Source: Spirochaetales bacterium (GTDB lineage: Bacteria; Spirochaetota; Spirochaetia; Sphaerochaetales; Sphaerochaetaceae). From it: a DNA stretch of 64,000 nucleotides. The position numbers and the translations under genes are program-made. The stretch is taken from contig JAGABZ010000007.1 in NCBI GenBank assembly GCA_017614375.1, forward strand, positions 1 to 64,000, given 5' to 3'. The notes beneath the pieces were generated by a model that ran no database searches, was not told the origin of the DNA, and was given only the letters and a program-made list of their open reading frames with translations. Below, piece by piece: positions 50,940-59,479 of the stretch. Position 1 is the stretch's first letter; every line of letters begins with the position of its first letter.

Positions 50940-52277
50940 TCAGGGCTTGATTCCGTCCACCTTCTTCCAGAGGCGTGCGGCAACCTCGGCAGCACGGGCA
51001 TAGATTTCCTGTGCGTCGACGAGGGTGAAGCGGCGGTTCTCGTAAACCGGAACACCGTCGATAATCACCGATTCGACGCATCCGGCATTCATACCCCAGA
51101 CAAAGTGCCCCGGGGCGTTCTGGGCAAGAAGCGGCGTCGGATTGTGATAGTCCAGAATCGCCAGGTCAGCCTTGTATCCCGGCTTCACCCTGCCCAGTCG
51201 GGCGTCCTTGAAGTACAGGCTGACCAGGTCGTTTCCCCTGTTGAGGGCGGCGACAAAGTCCGCCGGCCACCACGGCCCTCCCTGATCCTTGTGCTTGAAG
51301 AACGCAATCTTCAGCTCCTCGAACATGTTCCCGCCGCATCCGTCGGTTCCGATGATCAGTTTCTCGATGTCGGTCAGATGTGAGCAATAGCCGACGTTGT
51401 TGTTCATATTGCTCCGGCCGTTGTGGGCGAACCAGCAGCCGCGGTCGTTGAGCAGTTCCACTTCATGGGAGTTGATGTGAAGTCCGTGTACGAGCAGCGT
51501 GTCCGGCCTGAGCAGTCCGTAGCGGTCGAGCCTGTCGATGATGTCGGTTCCGTGGACATGGTGGCAGTGGACCACATCGTACTTGTCCTCCGCTATGTGG
51601 ATGTGGGCCCCGCGGCCGGTGTCCTCACAGGCCTGTCCCATCAGCTCAAGCCCCTCGTCGGGAATGGTGAACTGTGCATGGCCTCCGATCATCGCGTCGC
51701 ACATGACCCTTTCCCCGGCCCTGCGGCGCCTGTCAACCTCACGGGCGAAACGGACGTTTTCATTTACTCCCTCGCGGACCTCGTCCATCCCTTTGTTGCG
51801 GTCGGTGACCTCATAGCAGGTCAGTCCCCTCAGGCCGGTTTCCTCGATGCCGCGGGCAATGACCGAAAGCGATCCGTCTATGAACGACGGACTGGCATGA
51901 TGGTCTATAACCGAAGTAGTACCGGCCGCGATGGCATCAAGTGAGCAGATCAGGGAACTGTAATAGCAGGCCTCCTCGTCCAGACCCCGGTCCAGACGCC
52001 ACCACCATTCCTTGAGGACCTGGATGAAATCGGTCTGCGGCCCGGCGGAAATCAGCATTCCCCTGGACAGTCCGCTGTAGTAGTGGTGGTGGCCGCAGAC
52101 GTTGCCCGGAATCACCGTGCGTCCGGCGGCGTCGATGACCTTGTCAGGCTTCAGGCCGTCACCGGCTCCGGGACCGACGGCTGTGATTACCGAACCATCG
52201 ATAACGATGTCGGCATTCTCAATGACCTCGAACGGAGATCCGGTCTGCATCACTCTGGCGTTTTTTATGACAATCAT
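50940..52277 (-). CDS. ssnA: SsnA amidohydrolase
   Basis: A 445-residue amidohydrolase matching E. coli SsnA: PGNVCGHHHYYSGLSRGM with the H-x-H metal pair, FIQVLKEWWWRLDRGLDEE, SVIDHHASPSFIDGSLS, AHIHIAEDKYDV, FAHNGRSNMNNNVGY and GTDGCGGNMFEE. SsnA belongs to the purine-degradation gene cluster and is thought to act on a ring-opened or deaminated purine intermediate. GGAGGAATAG directly before the ATG overlaps the ygfK stop. Confidence 0.92.
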   Translation of the reverse strand: MIVIKNARVMQTGSPFEVIENADIVIDGSVITAVGPGAGDGLKPDKVIDAAGRTVIPGNVCGHHHYYSGLSRGMLISAGPQTDFIQVLKEWWWRLDRGLDEEACYYSSLICSLDAIAAGTTSVIDHHASPSFIDGSLSVIARGIEETGLRGLTCYEVTDRNKGMDEVREGVNENVRFAREVDRRRRAGERVMCDAMIGGHAQFTIPDEGLELMGQACEDTGRGAHIHIAEDKYDVVHCHHVHGTDIIDRLDRYGLLRPDTLLVHGLHINSHEVELLNDRGCWFAHNGRSNMNNNVGYCSHLTDIEKLIIGTDGCGGNMFEELKIAFFKHKDQGGPWWPADFVAALNRGNDLVSLYFKDARLGRVKPGYKADLAILDYHNPTPLLAQNAPGHFVWGMNAGCVESVIIDGVPVYENRRFTLVDAQEIYARAAEVAARLWKKVDGIKP

Positions 52278-55200
52278 CTATTCCTCCACCCTGCCCAGCA
52301 GGTAGTCGTAATCCTCGAGGATGATTTCAATCAGGGCCTTGGCCTGCGGATCGATATCCCCGCCGACCGCGCCGGTGTCGTCCACCGTGCACCTTACGAC
52401 CTCCCCGTCCGTCCTGACAAGCAGTCCGTCGCAGTCAAGCAGCATTCCGCTGTTCTGTGAGGACTCGAAATCGTCCTTTCTCGAGAAGATGGTGAACTTG
52501 TCCCTGTACGGACGACCCTGATGGTTGCAGAACACGGCGCAGTTTCCGCATTCGTTGCAGTAAGCGTCCAGATGGACAATCTGGAACGGGTCCTCGAACA
52601 GATCGCATCCGCGGACATCGATCGAGACATTTGCCCTGTTCGGACAGACCTCGACGCACTTGCCGCAGACGTACGGGCAGTCCAGACACCTGTGGGCCTC
52701 GTTCGACTCGAAGTCCTTGTCACCGTATTTCAGGCTGCAGCGGAATGAGGTCTTCTTGGCGTGGATGTCATCAAGCTCGGCCTGCTCCGCCTGAAGCAGT
52801 TCCTCCCTCTCCTCCTCGGAAAGCTCCTCGGTGCTGTAACCGCAGCCGCAGTCCTCATTGTCACAGTCGGTCCGGTCGCAGTTCCCGCAGTCCCCGGCAG
52901 AGCATTCGCAGCCCTCGGCTCCGGCCTCAATCTCGTCGGCGGCGTTCTCGAACTCGGTATCGATGGCATCCTCCACCGCGGCTCTTGCCGAAGCGATGCA
53001 ACGGACGACTGTCGACGGTCCGCTCTGGGCGTCGCCGATCAGGTACACACCCTCAATCGGGGTGCGCATCGTTTCATGGTCGGTAACCGGCCTGCGTTTC
53101 TCATCAAGCGGCAGCCCGAAGGACTCCAGCAGGTCCGAATCGCAGCGCTCTCCGGTGGCGGTGATCAGCAGAGAGCAGTCCAGGACAAAGGTTCCGCCGG
53201 TCTCCACCGGGCTCCTTCTGCCCGAAGCGTCCGCCTCCCCCAGTTCCATCACGCTGCACTCGAGCATGCCGTCCCTGAAGGCCTTCGGATTGGAAAGGAA
53301 ACGGAAGATCGTACCCTCTGCCAGCGCGTGTTCGTACTCCTCCCTGTCGGCCGGCATTTCCTGGGAACTTCTGCGGTAAACGACGGTGACGCTCTTTGTG
53401 CAGGGCAGTCTCAATGCCGCCCTGGCACAGTCCATAGCGGTGTTGCCTCCGCCGCAGATTACGATGTTTCCGCTGATTCCGCCGCCGGTGGGGTCCTTGG
53501 CGTATGCGGAAAGGAATTCAAGAGCCCCGACGACCGGCAGCCCGCCTTCATTGTCCAGCTTTATGAAGTTGTCCTTCGGTGTTCCGACCGCGTAAAAGAC
53601 ATAGTCGAAACCCTGATTCTTCAGAGCCTGTACAGTCTCCTCCTCGTCCCTGACGTTGAAGCGGAATTCAACCCCCGTTTTCATGATGTGGTCGATATCG
53701 GCCTGCACAGCCGAAGCGGGAATCCTGAACTCGGGGATGATCCTCTTCACCACTCCGCCGGCATCCGCGGCCCTTTCCAGGACGGTGACTCTGAAACCGG
53801 CCCTGGCGAGGAAATACGCCGCCGAGAGACCGGCCGGTCCGGCTCCGACAACGGCCGCCTTGATATCCGACAGCTCGGTTTCCGGCTTGAACCCGGCATA
53901 ATAGGCCGCCGAGCCCTTTTCAACCGCGACCTTTTTCATATCGCGGATTCTGACCGCGCCCTCGTAGTCCATCCTGCTGCAGTGCTTCTGACACTGGTGG
54001 TCACAGATGGCACAAGTGATGTTGGGCAGGGCATTGTCCTCATAAATCAGCTCCAGGGCCTCGGCGTACATTCCCCTGCCGGCCAGATAGACGTAGTCCG
54101 GAACATCCTGATGAATAGGACAGGCATCCTGGCACGGAGCCGTGAAGCAATCGAACATCTCCAGTTCGGAGGAACTTTTAGCCCTGTCCGTACCGCGGAA
54201 CTCCTTCTGCTGACTTGTCTCGGTCAGGGCACGTTCACTAAGTGCCCTCAAGGCATCCGGATCGACACCATCGGCATCCCACCGTTTGCTCTCCCTGATA
54301 AGCAGCTCTATCATCCGGGTCATTCTGGAGTACCCGCCCGGCTTGAGCATATCGGTGGCCAGCGTTATCGGCCGGATGCCCGTGTCAAACAGATCCTTCA
54401 CGGAGAATATATTGGCTCCTCCGGAGTACGAAATCGGAAGCTTTCCCGCAAACTCTTTCGAAAGCAGGGCGCCTACCCTGGTCGAAATCGGAAGCAGGGC
54501 CCGTCCGCTCATGTACATCTCCGCCCCGGGCAGCTGTCCCTGGTCGTTGACCGAACCGAGGGTATTGGTCAGCTTCACCCCGAATCCCAGTCCGAGTGAT
54601 GCAGCCAGATCCTTGAGCCTGTGAAGCATCGCCAGGGCGTCGGAGTACTGGAGATCCTTTTCAAAACTCTCCCGGCGCAGACCGACGTATGCGAAACCGG
54701 TCTTGTCGAGGATTTCACGGACCGCGTCATATCCGAGCAGTGTCGGGTTGAGTTTGACGAAGGTGTTCAGGCCCTTTTCACTGAGCATGTAGGTGCAGAT
54801 TGCCTCGATTTCCTTCGGGGGACAGCCGTGCATGGTGGAAATGGTGACCTGCCTGCATATATGGCTGTCGATCGAGGCCCCCAGATTGCCGAGTTTCCCC
54901 GCCAGGGCTTCAAACGGGGTATCGTCCAGCAGCCCGCCGGCAATCAGCTTTTCCATTTCGGCGATGTAGGTTTTAAAGGCCGGGACACCGGAGGCGTCCA
55001 TCATGTTGTTGATGAAATCCTGCATCCTCGGCTGCTTTATCCCCTCCAGGTTGTAGCCGACGCTCATGTTGAAGATGAACCGGTCGTCGGCAATCCTGCC
55101 CCCGCGCAGCAGCGCCTGAAGCAGATGGACGGCAATCCAGGCCTTCAGGTATTCGTCAAAGGCCTTGGGCAGGGTGTATTCGGTGCTCCACTCGACGTTG

Positions 55201-55514
55201 TACCCCTCATCCCGGGCGTCGATACAGGGTTTGTCGATATCCAGCGTGTCCATGATCTGGACCGTCTTGAGCTCTATGAACCGCCCGCCGGCCAGATAGG
55301 CTGTGATTATGTTCTGGGCCAGTTGCGTATGGGGACCGGCGGCGGGGCCGCACGGAGTCGAACATACCTGACCGAAAACATTGACGGCCTTTTTCTCGTC
55401 GTCCTCAAAGAACTGTCTCCTGCCCAGACCGAAAATCGAGTCCTCGTTCCTCAGCTCGGCAAACATCCTCTTAAGCAGTTCCGAAAACGGAACCGGACGC
55501 ATAATGTCACCCAT
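52278..55514 (-). CDS. ygfK: YgfK oxidoreductase with extra Cys-rich insert
   Basis: A 1078-residue iron-sulfur flavoprotein matching E. coli YgfK (about 1030 residues): MGDIMRPVPFSELL start, the N-terminal TIM-barrel dihydroorotate dehydrogenase-like domain (PCGPAAGPHTQLAQN, GRFIELKTVQIMDTL), and a linking Fe-S segment (APCQDACPIHQDVPDYVYL). Then come a GltD-like FAD/NAD domain (VVGAGPAGLSAAYFLARAG, VICGGGNTAMDCAR) and a C-terminal ferredoxin region (CLDCPYVCGKCVEVCP, CNECGNCAVFC). A cysteine-rich acidic insert, about residues 860-890 (GCECSAGDCGNCDRTDC onward), precedes the last domain. First gene of the operon; GGAGG lies 6 nt before the ATG. Confidence 0.92.
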   Translation of the reverse strand: MGDIMRPVPFSELLKRMFAELRNEDSIFGLGRRQFFEDDEKKAVNVFGQVCSTPCGPAAGPHTQLAQNIITAYLAGGRFIELKTVQIMDTLDIDKPCIDARDEGYNVEWSTEYTLPKAFDEYLKAWIAVHLLQALLRGGRIADDRFIFNMSVGYNLEGIKQPRMQDFINNMMDASGVPAFKTYIAEMEKLIAGGLLDDTPFEALAGKLGNLGASIDSHICRQVTISTMHGCPPKEIEAICTYMLSEKGLNTFVKLNPTLLGYDAVREILDKTGFAYVGLRRESFEKDLQYSDALAMLHRLKDLAASLGLGFGVKLTNTLGSVNDQGQLPGAEMYMSGRALLPISTRVGALLSKEFAGKLPISYSGGANIFSVKDLFDTGIRPITLATDMLKPGGYSRMTRMIELLIRESKRWDADGVDPDALRALSERALTETSQQKEFRGTDRAKSSSELEMFDCFTAPCQDACPIHQDVPDYVYLAGRGMYAEALELIYEDNALPNITCAICDHQCQKHCSRMDYEGAVRIRDMKKVAVEKGSAAYYAGFKPETELSDIKAAVVGAGPAGLSAAYFLARAGFRVTVLERAADAGGVVKRIIPEFRIPASAVQADIDHIMKTGVEFRFNVRDEEETVQALKNQGFDYVFYAVGTPKDNFIKLDNEGGLPVVGALEFLSAYAKDPTGGGISGNIVICGGGNTAMDCARAALRLPCTKSVTVVYRRSSQEMPADREEYEHALAEGTIFRFLSNPKAFRDGMLECSVMELGEADASGRRSPVETGGTFVLDCSLLITATGERCDSDLLESFGLPLDEKRRPVTDHETMRTPIEGVYLIGDAQSGPSTVVRCIASARAAVEDAIDTEFENAADEIEAGAEGCECSAGDCGNCDRTDCDNEDCGCGYSTEELSEEEREELLQAEQAELDDIHAKKTSFRCSLKYGDKDFESNEAHRCLDCPYVCGKCVEVCPNRANVSIDVRGCDLFEDPFQIVHLDAYCNECGNCAVFCNHQGRPYRDKFTIFSRKDDFESSQNSGMLLDCDGLLVRTDGEVVRCTVDDTGAVGGDIDPQAKALIEIILEDYDYLLGRVEE

Positions 55515-55548
55515 AACGGACCTCCAGAAAACATGGTTCTACAAATCA

Positions 55549-55576
55549 ATTCTAAACGATGCACACCGCAAGTCAA
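55549..55576 (-). promoter_or_regulatory. ygfK: Promoter of the ygfK operon
   Basis: On the minus strand TTGACT (55576-55571) and TAGAAT (55554-55549) are 16 bp apart, each five of six to consensus. The leader would be about 25-30 nt. Confidence 0.6.
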
Positions 55577-55688
55577 CAAAAAGCGCTCGCCGGACAGCAA
55601 CTTTACCGGCGCAAACACTGAATTGAAACGTTAAAACGGATCATATCCGAACCGTTCACATCAGGATTCACCCCGCCGTCGTTTTTTC

Positions 55689-55720
55689 TTGATTTTTCCG
55701 GAAAACGAATTAAAATCGTT
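55689..55720 (+). promoter_or_regulatory. Promoter of the HTH gene with palindromes
   Basis: TTGATT (55689-55694) and TAAAAT (55711-55716) are 16 bp apart. A perfect palindrome TTTTCCGGAAAA (55694-55705) fills the spacer, and AACGA...TCGTT (55704-55720) spans the -10, so a regulator could bind here. TATAGT at 55723-55728 is an alternative -10. Confidence 0.45.
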
Positions 55721-55749
55721 CTTATAGTAACTGACGGGGCATAAAGGAA

Positions 55750-56208
55750 ATGAGCGATTCTGACAGTTGTTGGAAAAACGATGGCGCGCCTGACTCCTCC
55801 GGCTTTTTCTCGGAGGAGAAAGCCGCCGATGCCCTGTGGGAACGTGTCCAGGACTGTATGACCTGCACCGGGGTGAAGTCCTTAAGAAAACTGGCTCAGA
55901 GCGCCTCGGTTTCGGTCAAGACCCTGTCGAATTGCCGCAACCTGCACCGTCTGCCCCGGGTTGAAACCCTTGTCAGGCTGGCCCTGACCCTCGGCGTATC
56001 CGTAGAGTACCTGCTGTTCGGCAAGGACCAATCCCTGAGAAACCGCAGGGAGCAGAATTTCCTGCAGAAGTTCAGGCACGACAGGGATTTCAGCCGCCTG
56101 TGCGACCTGATCGACCTGTATCCCTACCTGACTCACGGCCAGAGGACCTACGCGGAAATGATGATTGCGGCAGAGAAAAAAAGAAAGTACCGCAAGTCCG
56201 GATCCTGA
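55750..56208 (+). CDS. XRE-family HTH regulator divergent from the purine operon
   Basis: A 152-residue protein with a helix-turn-helix at about 38-98 (SLRKLAQSASVSVKTLSNCRN, then VETLVRLALTLGVSVEYLLFG), the XRE/Cro arrangement. A short acidic N-terminus and a charged C-terminal part of about 50 residues, perhaps for dimerisation, flank it. No ligand-binding domain is recognisable. It is divergent from ygfK with a 235-bp shared control region, so it is a candidate regulator of the purine operon; this is inference. AAGGAA lies directly before the ATG. Confidence 0.75.
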   Translation: MSDSDSCWKNDGAPDSSGFFSEEKAADALWERVQDCMTCTGVKSLRKLAQSASVSVKTLSNCRNLHRLPRVETLVRLALTLGVSVEYLLFGKDQSLRNRREQNFLQKFRHDRDFSRLCDLIDLYPYLTHGQRTYAEMMIAAEKKRKYRKSGS

Positions 56209-56222
56209 GTTGGAATTCACTG

Positions 56223-56251
56223 TTGACAATTTCCCGATTTTTGGGCATAGT
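56223..56251 (+). promoter_or_regulatory. Promoter of the tRNA cluster
   Basis: TTGACA (56223-56228, perfect -35) and CATAGT (56246-56251) with a 17-bp spacer; the first tRNA begins about 43 bp after the -10. Confidence 0.7.
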
Positions 56252-56293
56252 TACCACCGTTGAATCGCGCGAGTGTTCGGCGTGTGACTTCCT

Positions 56294-56366
56294 GGTGGAA
56301 GTAGTTCAATGGTAGAGCCCCAGATTGTGGATCTGGTTGTTGCGGGTTCGAGCCCCGTCTTCCACC
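56294..56366 (+). tRNA. tRNA-His(GTG)
   Basis: Full cloverleaf: acceptor GTGGAAG/CTTCCAC, anticodon stem CCAGA/TCTGG with loop TTGTGGA, anticodon GTG at 56327-56329. G at 56294 is the extra G-1 opposite C73 (56366), the histidine identity pair. CCA is not encoded. Confidence 0.95.
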
Positions 56367-56384
56367 CTAAGGGTTTCGCAATCT

Positions 56385-56458
56385 GCGCTCGTAGCTCAAT
56401 TGGATAGAGTGCTGGACTTCGAATCCATAGGTTGCAGGTTCGAGCCCTGCCGGGCGCG
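56385..56458 (+). tRNA. tRNA-Arg(TCG)
   Basis: Acceptor GCGCTCG/CGGGCGC, D-arm with GCTC/GAGT, anticodon loop CTTCGAA with anticodon TCG at 56419-56421, T-arm GCAGG TTCGAGC CCTGC. The first anticodon-stem pair (27-43) reads C-T, a mismatch. It should read CGA and CGG codons. CCA is not encoded. Confidence 0.93.
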
Positions 56459-56473
56459 TGAGAGTTCAACAAC

Positions 56474-56546
56474 GGGCCGCTAGCTCAGCTGGTAGAGCAG
56501 CAGACTCTTAATCTGCGGGTCAAAGGTTCGATCCCTTTGCGGCTCA
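56474..56546 (+). tRNA. tRNA-Lys(CTT)
   Basis: Acceptor GGGCCGC/GCGGCTC (one G-U pair), anticodon stem GCAGA/TCTGC, loop CTCTTAA with anticodon CTT at 56507-56509, T-arm AAAGG TTCGATC CCTTT. Discriminator A. AAG is the preferred lysine codon in this genome. Confidence 0.95.
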
Positions 56547-56554
56547 TTTCAAAA

Positions 56555-56583
56555 ACCTGTGGTCACACGACCGCAGGTTTTTT
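56555..56583 (+). terminator. Intrinsic terminator after the tRNA cluster
   Basis: ACCTGTGGTC (56555-56564) pairs with GACCGCAGGT (56569-56578) around ACAC, followed by six T. Confidence 0.92.
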
Positions 56584-56601
56584 GTTTATTCTCCCACAGG
56601 T

Positions 56602-56630
56602 TTCACTTCCCCGCCCCGTGGTGGTATAGT
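56602..56630 (+). promoter_or_regulatory. Promoter of the phosphofructokinase gene
   Basis: TTCACT (56602-56607) and TATAGT (56625-56630), 17 bp apart, about 34 bp before the start codon. Confidence 0.45.
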
Positions 56631-56663
56631 ATTATCCGCAGGCTTCGGCCGGGAGGATTGAAT

Positions 56664-57986
56664 ATGTCTGAGCAGATTGATTTCACGATTACTTCACTGG
56701 GCAAATGCACCGTGCCGTCTCCCATTTCCATGAGCGAGAGCAAGGGTGACAGTCTGGCCAACTACGTGGAGGACTCGGACCGGATCCTGTTCTCCCTGGA
56801 AACCAAGCTCCATGACGGCAAAAGGGTCTGCGCCTCCGATGAAACCGTGGAGCTCGCCGGTCCGAGAAAAAAGATCTATTTCAATCCCGTTCACGTCCAC
56901 GCCGCAATCTGTACCTGCGGGGGAATCTGCCCGGGACTGAACAACGTCATCCGCGCCATCGTCCGCTGCCTGTGGTACCGCTACGGTGTCAGGAGAATCT
57001 CAGGTATCAGATTCGGCTACCAGGGACTCCTGGCCACCTCGCCCTACCCCTTCATCAAGCTCGACCCGGAAGTGGTGGACGACATCCAGGAAAAGGGCGG
57101 AACCATCCTCGGCAGCGCCCGCGGCGGCGGTGAGCATACCGGCGAGATCGTCGACACCCTCGAAAGGATGAACGTCACCATGCTTTTCTGCATCGGCGGT
57201 GACGGCACCCTCCGCGGAGCCTCGGCCATCGCCCGCGAGATCCTCGACCGCGGCCTGAAGATCGCCGTGGTCGGTATTCCGAAGACAATCGACAACGACC
57301 TGTGCTTCATCCAGACCTCCTTCGGTTTCGACACGGCCGTCTCGATGGCAGTCCCTGTGGTCCGCAGCGCCCATGTCGAGGCAAAGAACGCGATCAACGG
57401 CGTGGGATTGGTAAAGGTCATGGGGCGCGAAAGCGGATTCATCGCCGCCAGCACCACCCTGGCCCAGAGCGATGTGAACTTCTGTCTGATTCCCGAGAAC
57501 CGCTTCGACCTCGGAGGCCCGAACGGCCTGTTGGAGAACCTTAAGCGGAGGCTGAACGACCGCGGTCACGCGGTGATTCTCGTCGCCGAGGGCGCCGGCC
57601 AGGAACTGATGCCGAAAACCGGGCGCAAGGATGCCTCCGGAAACGCCGTCTTCAACGACATCGGAATGTATCTCAAGCAGCAGATCAGCGATTACTTCAA
57701 ACAGCAGCAGATTCCGATCAACATCAAGTACATCGACCCCTCGTACATAATCCGCAGCGCGCCTGCGGACAGTTTCGACTCAATCTACTGCGCCCGTCTG
57801 GGGGCCCACGCCGTCCACGCTGCCATGTGTGGTAAGACCAACCTCCTGATCAGCATGATGAACAACTGCTTTGTCCACGTGCCGATTCAGCTGGCTGTCT
57901 CCAGACGCAACCACGTCTCCACCGAGAGCCCGCTCTGGCGCGATGTCCTTGAGAACACCCGCCAGCCGCTTCAGATGGTCAACTGA
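56664..57986 (+). CDS. 6-phosphofructokinase, long-form ATP-type
   Basis: A 440-residue phosphofructokinase of the longer family (about 430-460 residues). It has about 85 N-terminal residues before the sugar/nucleotide core that begins ICTCGGICPGLNNVIR. Active-site motifs: GGDGTLRGA, PKTIDNDL (catalytic TIDND), FGFDTAV, MGRESGFIA and PEnRFDLGG. The GGDGT (not GGDD) and PKTIDND forms favour ATP over pyrophosphate as phosphoryl donor. Strongly biased codons suggest high expression. GGGAGG lies 7-8 nt before the start at 56664. Confidence 0.9.
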   Translation: MSEQIDFTITSLGKCTVPSPISMSESKGDSLANYVEDSDRILFSLETKLHDGKRVCASDETVELAGPRKKIYFNPVHVHAAICTCGGICPGLNNVIRAIVRCLWYRYGVRRISGIRFGYQGLLATSPYPFIKLDPEVVDDIQEKGGTILGSARGGGEHTGEIVDTLERMNVTMLFCIGGDGTLRGASAIAREILDRGLKIAVVGIPKTIDNDLCFIQTSFGFDTAVSMAVPVVRSAHVEAKNAINGVGLVKVMGRESGFIAASTTLAQSDVNFCLIPENRFDLGGPNGLLENLKRRLNDRGHAVILVAEGAGQELMPKTGRKDASGNAVFNDIGMYLKQQISDYFKQQQIPINIKYIDPSYIIRSAPADSFDSIYCARLGAHAVHAAMCGKTNLLISMMNNCFVHVPIQLAVSRRNHVSTESPLWRDVLENTRQPLQMVN

Positions 57987-58011
57987 CCTCTATGATAAAG
58001 CACCCGGGTAA

Positions 58012-59478
58012 CTATTTCTTGATCGCCTTGAGGACTTTGGAGTAGTCTGCCTTCTTCATCGATTTTGCGAAGTACTGGCACATGGCCACGATCTGGTTGG
58101 TGCCTATGAACCGCTTGCCCTGGTCGACGTATTTCTGCCACAGGGCTTCGGACTCGTTGCGGGTCAGGTAACTCCAGTTTGTGATGTCGGGATCATACCA
58201 GAACACGGTCAGCGTGCCGAAAGCCCCCAGCCCGTCGTTGAAACAGGCTGAGACGTACTCGTACAGGCTCTTGAGGCTCTCGTCCGCGTCATCGTAAGAG
58301 GCCCATGTGCGCAGATCCGGTACGGTGTTCTTCAATTCCTTGAGGAAACACCCGTATGCCCCGGTTGCCTTGGCATAGGCGTACATGTCCGCCTTTTTGT
58401 CCAGGACGACGCTTTCCTTGTCCTCCAGGATGAAAATCACCTTGTTGGCCATCAGTTCCAGAGCCTCGTACAGGGTCGGAATCCTTGATTCCGTCAGATT
58501 CCCCTCGTACAACTTCAGCCGCAGACAGGTAAGCTGCTCATAGGTCCAGTCATCGACATAGTACGAATCCGGGAACCCCGGCCTGCCGACATAGTCCGAG
58601 GCGTTTGTCGTCCGTTTGAGCGAGCGGTCGTGCATCAGCACCGGAATCCCGTCCTTTGTGAAACGGAAATCGGTTTCAATTACATCCACACCCGCAAGAT
58701 ACGCGCTGTAGAAGCCCTCCAGCGAGTTCTCCGGATAGTAGATCATGTCTCCCCGGTGGGCGTAGGTCGAGACACGGCAATTGTCGTGTGACACCGCGTA
58801 GATTGTCTCATAGAAATCCCCCACCCACCCCGGAGACTTGTACTGCTTCATCCACACCGGCACGAAGTCCTGCGCCTGCGCAATGAACGGATTCTTTTCG
58901 TAAAGGTCCCAGAACACATAAGTGTACTCGTAAGGCTGCTCCAGCGAAGAGATTTCGCCCGACTGCACCTTTTCAATGAAGACGTTGACCGCGTTGACTG
59001 TGGCGAACGAACTGCCGCCGGCAATGACGATCTTCGCACCGTCGACTCTGATCGTGTAGTCCATCGGGCCGAGGCCGGCCAAGGCCTTGACGGTCTCGGT
59101 ACGGTTGGTGTTACCGACGAGAATCTCGCGCTTTGAAGTCGCCAGACCCAGAGATTTGTCATAAGGCTGGTAATAGGCGTCGTTGCCGGTCTTGACCCCG
59201 GGGAATGCATCCTTGAGCGTATACAAGGCGTTTGCGACGCGGGAAACGAAGTCGGTTGCGCTGCGCACCAGCGTGTAGGTGGATGCAATCTGCTCCGCAA
59301 CAGTGTCCCCGCCGAGAATCGGATCAGGCTCGGCCTGGGGATAGACAACCGGCTCCGTCGGAGCGGGGGCAACCCCGGCGCCTTTTTCAGCAACCTGGGT
59401 GACAGTCTCCGCGGTTCCGCAGGAAAGGAGGAGACAAGCCAGAACAACTATACCGACGATAAAACAAAACCTCTTCAT
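58012..59478 (-). CDS. Glycerophosphodiester phosphodiesterase lipoprotein
   Basis: A 488-residue exported lipoprotein with a signal peptide ending in the lipobox LLSC (cysteine 20). A linker and an N-terminal domain of about 150 residues follow (EILVGNTNRTETVKAL, DYTIRVDGAKIVIAGGSSFAT), a pattern seen beside glycan- and phosphodiester-degrading enzymes. Then comes a GDPD TIM-barrel (from about 245: TYAHRGDMIYYPENSLEGF, VIETDFRFTKDGIPVLMHDRSLKRTTN). The HRG and HD catalytic residues and the metal-binding E-x-D are present. It would release glycerol 3-phosphate or a headgroup alcohol at the cell surface. Start at 59478 next to the stop of the fusion gene upstream. Confidence 0.85.
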   Translation of the reverse strand: MKRFCFIVGIVVLACLLLSCGTAETVTQVAEKGAGVAPAPTEPVVYPQAEPDPILGGDTVAEQIASTYTLVRSATDFVSRVANALYTLKDAFPGVKTGNDAYYQPYDKSLGLATSKREILVGNTNRTETVKALAGLGPMDYTIRVDGAKIVIAGGSSFATVNAVNVFIEKVQSGEISSLEQPYEYTYVFWDLYEKNPFIAQAQDFVPVWMKQYKSPGWVGDFYETIYAVSHDNCRVSTYAHRGDMIYYPENSLEGFYSAYLAGVDVIETDFRFTKDGIPVLMHDRSLKRTTNASDYVGRPGFPDSYYVDDWTYEQLTCLRLKLYEGNLTESRIPTLYEALELMANKVIFILEDKESVVLDKKADMYAYAKATGAYGCFLKELKNTVPDLRTWASYDDADESLKSLYEYVSACFNDGLGAFGTLTVFWYDPDITNWSYLTRNESEALWQKYVDQGKRFIGTNQIVAMCQYFAKSMKKADYSKVLKAIKK

Positions 59479-59479
59479 A

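Noticed and set aside
52761-54599. Open frame of 612 codons opposite ygfK
   Set aside because: Antisense shadow; no domain and no ribosome-binding site.
52278-55514. Selenocysteine codon in ygfK or xdhD
   Set aside because: Both frames run without in-frame TGA, and homologous positions need no selenocysteine.
56664-57986. Phosphofructokinase as pyrophosphate-dependent
   Set aside because: The active site reads GGDGT and PKTIDND, not the GGDD and PKTMDND forms of typical pyrophosphate enzymes.
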